Origin: Chromatiales bacterium
GTDB lineage: Bacteria; Pseudomonadota; Gammaproteobacteria; Thiohalomonadales; Thiohalomonadaceae
Reading direction: 5' to 3'
Length of the DNA stretch: 6,007 nt
Assembly (NCBI GenBank): GCA_029864785.1
Contig: JAOTST010000109.1
Coordinates: 1-6,007, forward strand
Shown here: one piece after another, positions 4,777-6,007 of the stretch
How the letters are laid out: each line of letters opens with the position of its first letter
Position numbering within the stretch: the first letter of the stretch is position 1
Notes under the pieces: generated by a model
What the model saw: the letters and a program-made list of their open reading frames with translations, nothing else
Database searches by the model: none
Told to the model about the DNA's origin: nothing
Translations under genes and position numbers: made by a program

Positions 4777-5949
4777 ATGCGTAACCTCTCTGCTGATCTA
4801 GATGCCCTCAAACAGCAGCATCGCTACCGTAGCCGTAGAGTGGTCGATAGTATCGATGGTGTCGAGATCACGATCGATGGCAACAGCGTCACCAATTTCA
4901 GTAGCAACGATTATCTCGGACTGAGTCAGCATCCCGATGTCATTGCAGCGATGCAAAGAGGTGTTAAGCAGTATGGTGCCGGCAGTGGAGCGGCCCATCT
5001 CATCACCGGTCACTCACGCGCTCACCATCAACTGGAAGAGGAGCTTGCCGAACTCACCGGCTACCCGCGCGCCCTGCTCTTCTCCACCGGTTACATGGCC
5101 AACCTCGGCACCATCTCCGCTTTAGTTGGCAGAGGTGATGCAGTCTTTGAAGACCGCCTTAATCATGCCTCCCTCATCGACGGCGGCCTCATCTCCGGCG
5201 CGCGCCTACAGCGCTATCCGCATAGTGATATCCACTCCCTTTGCAACAAGCTGGAGGCATCCAAGTCGGCTGAAAAATTGATCGTAACCGATGGTGTTTT
5301 CAGCATGGATGGTGATATCGCCCCACTGCCTGATCTAGTCAAGGCGACCACCCGGCACGATGCCCGATTGATGGTCGACGATGCCCACGGGTTTGGGGTT
5401 CTGGGAAAAGAGGGCGCCGGATCAGTGGCTCACTTCATGCTGCAAGAGGAGGTGCCGATCTACATGGCGACCCTCGGTAAGGCCGCCGGTGTCTCCGGTG
5501 CATTCGTTGCCGGTAGCGAGGCGCTTATCGAGACCCTGATCCAACGCGCCCGCTCTTACATCTATACCACGGCCCTGCCTCCCGCCGTAGCCGAGGCGCT
5601 ACGTGCCAGCCTAAAGATTATCCGCAGCGACAGCGAGCGACGCGAACGACTGCACGCCCACATCAAACACTTCCGAAGTGGCGCATCGGGGCTGGGGTTG
5701 CAGTTGATGAACTCTCCCACGGCCATTCAACCGATTATTATTGGTGATGATGCGACGGCGATGAAGATGAGCCACAGACTATTTGAGGCCGGATTTGCAG
5801 TGAGCGCCATCCGCCCCCCCACCGTCCCCGAAGGGAGTGCGCGTCTACGCATCACCCTCTCTGCCAGCCACACCACAGAGCAGATCGATCGACTACTGGA
5901 GGCGCTGCAAAAGTGTAGCCCAACCCCCATGGAGGGTACCGATGCTTAA
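4777..5949 (+). CDS. bioF: 8-amino-7-oxononanoate synthase
   Basis: BioF condenses pimeloyl-ACP with L-alanine, releasing CO2, in the first step of biotin ring assembly. It is a cytosolic, PLP-dependent enzyme of the alpha-oxoamine synthase family. The 390-residue product has the expected parts: FSSNDYLGLS (41-50), GAGSGAAHLITGHS (67-80), the cofactor-stacking LNHASL region (128-133), TDGVFSMDGD (171-180), VDDAHGFG (200-207) with Asp201 and His204 contacting PLP, and the Schiff-base lysine Lys235 in TLGKAAGVSGAF. The C-terminal domain ends with IRPPTVPEGSARLRITLSA (345-363). Length is close to the 384 residues of E. coli BioF. The ribosome-binding site is weak (GGAG at 4758-4761, 15 nt away), so translation probably depends on coupling to bioB. 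The last codons overlap the start of bioH. Confidence 0.97.
   Translation: MRNLSADLDALKQQHRYRSRRVVDSIDGVEITIDGNSVTNFSSNDYLGLSQHPDVIAAMQRGVKQYGAGSGAAHLITGHSRAHHQLEEELAELTGYPRALLFSTGYMANLGTISALVGRGDAVFEDRLNHASLIDGGLISGARLQRYPHSDIHSLCNKLEASKSAEKLIVTDGVFSMDGDIAPLPDLVKATTRHDARLMVDDAHGFGVLGKEGAGSVAHFMLQEEVPIYMATLGKAAGVSGAFVAGSEALIETLIQRARSYIYTTALPPAVAEALRASLKIIRSDSERRERLHAHIKHFRSGASGLGLQLMNSPTAIQPIIIGDDATAMKMSHRLFEAGFAVSAIRPPTVPEGSARLRITLSASHTTEQIDRLLEALQKCSPTPMEGTDA
5931..5941 (+). promoter_or_regulatory. Ribosome-binding site that fixes the bioH start
   Basis: GGAGG at 5931-5935, inside the end of bioF, lies 6 nt upstream of the ATG at 5942. It is the best Shine-Dalgarno sequence in the biotin operon and supports the overlapping start. 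Confidence 0.75.
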
Positions 5950-6007
5950 GGCAACGAAGATGGGCTCCGGCCCCGATCTTGTTCTACTGCACGGCTGGGG
6001 ACTCAAT
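5942..6007 (+). CDS. bioH: Pimeloyl-ACP methyl ester carboxylesterase, 3' partial
   Basis: Only the first 22 codons are in the window: MLKATKMGSGPDLVLLHGWGLN. The segment LVLLHGWGLN is identical to the stretch around the oxyanion-hole motif in E. coli BioH, an alpha/beta hydrolase that removes the methyl group from pimeloyl-ACP methyl ester, ending the BioC/BioH route to the pimelate moiety. The ATG overlaps the bioF stop by 8 bp (ATGCTTAA), with a strong ribosome-binding site inside bioF, so the two are co-expressed. The catalytic Ser, Asp and His lie beyond the edge. Gene order bioB-bioF-bioH fits the gammaproteobacterial operon in which bioC and bioD often follow. Confidence 0.9.
   Translation, partial: MLKATKMGSGPDLVLLHGWGLN

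Overview
The window looks like a chromosomal segment of a gammaproteobacterium. The main evidence is the order comF (with a DUF6164-type gene behind it) divergent from bioB-bioF-bioH, and BioB, BioF and BioH sequences close to the enterobacterial and pseudomonad forms. A sulfur-oxidising or related lineage is possible, but nothing in the sequence proves it. No tRNA, rRNA, CRISPR array, transposase or phage gene was seen.

Region 1 (1-2270, + strand) is a tightly packed, AT-rich operon of envelope proteins: the 3' part of a CsgG-family protein, a small lipoprotein I do not recognise, a DUF4810-type lipoprotein, and a DUF799/GNA1162-type lipoprotein. It ends in a strong intrinsic terminator. The genes overlap or nearly touch (1-bp overlap, 4-bp overlap, 8-bp gap). 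The three recognised families commonly travel together and are thought to form an outer-membrane lipoprotein assembly of unclear function. The small lipoprotein between CsgG and DUF4810 is the unusual part.

Region 2 (2288-3486, - strand) holds comF, a phosphoribosyltransferase-fold protein with four CxxC pairs, followed by a small tail-anchored DUF6164-like protein. These genes converge on the lipoprotein operon.

Region 3 (3487-3798) lies between the divergent comF and bioB genes. It is almost filled by a MITE-like element with perfect 24-bp terminal inverted repeats (3492-3515 and 3734-3757, including TATA at the outer ends). Two further long inverted repeats lie inside it, so a single strand could fold as a cloverleaf. 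The element ends 5 nt from the comF start codon and 41 nt from the bioB start codon, so it has probably reshaped the control of both genes.

Region 4 (3799-6007, + strand) is the start of a GC-rich biotin operon: bioB (biotin synthase), bioF (8-amino-7-oxononanoate synthase) and the first 22 codons of bioH (pimeloyl-ACP methyl ester esterase), which overlaps bioF by 8 bp and runs off the window. BioH releases pimeloyl-ACP, BioF condenses it with L-alanine, and BioB carries out the last step, sulfur insertion into dethiobiotin. bioC, bioD and bioA are not in view.
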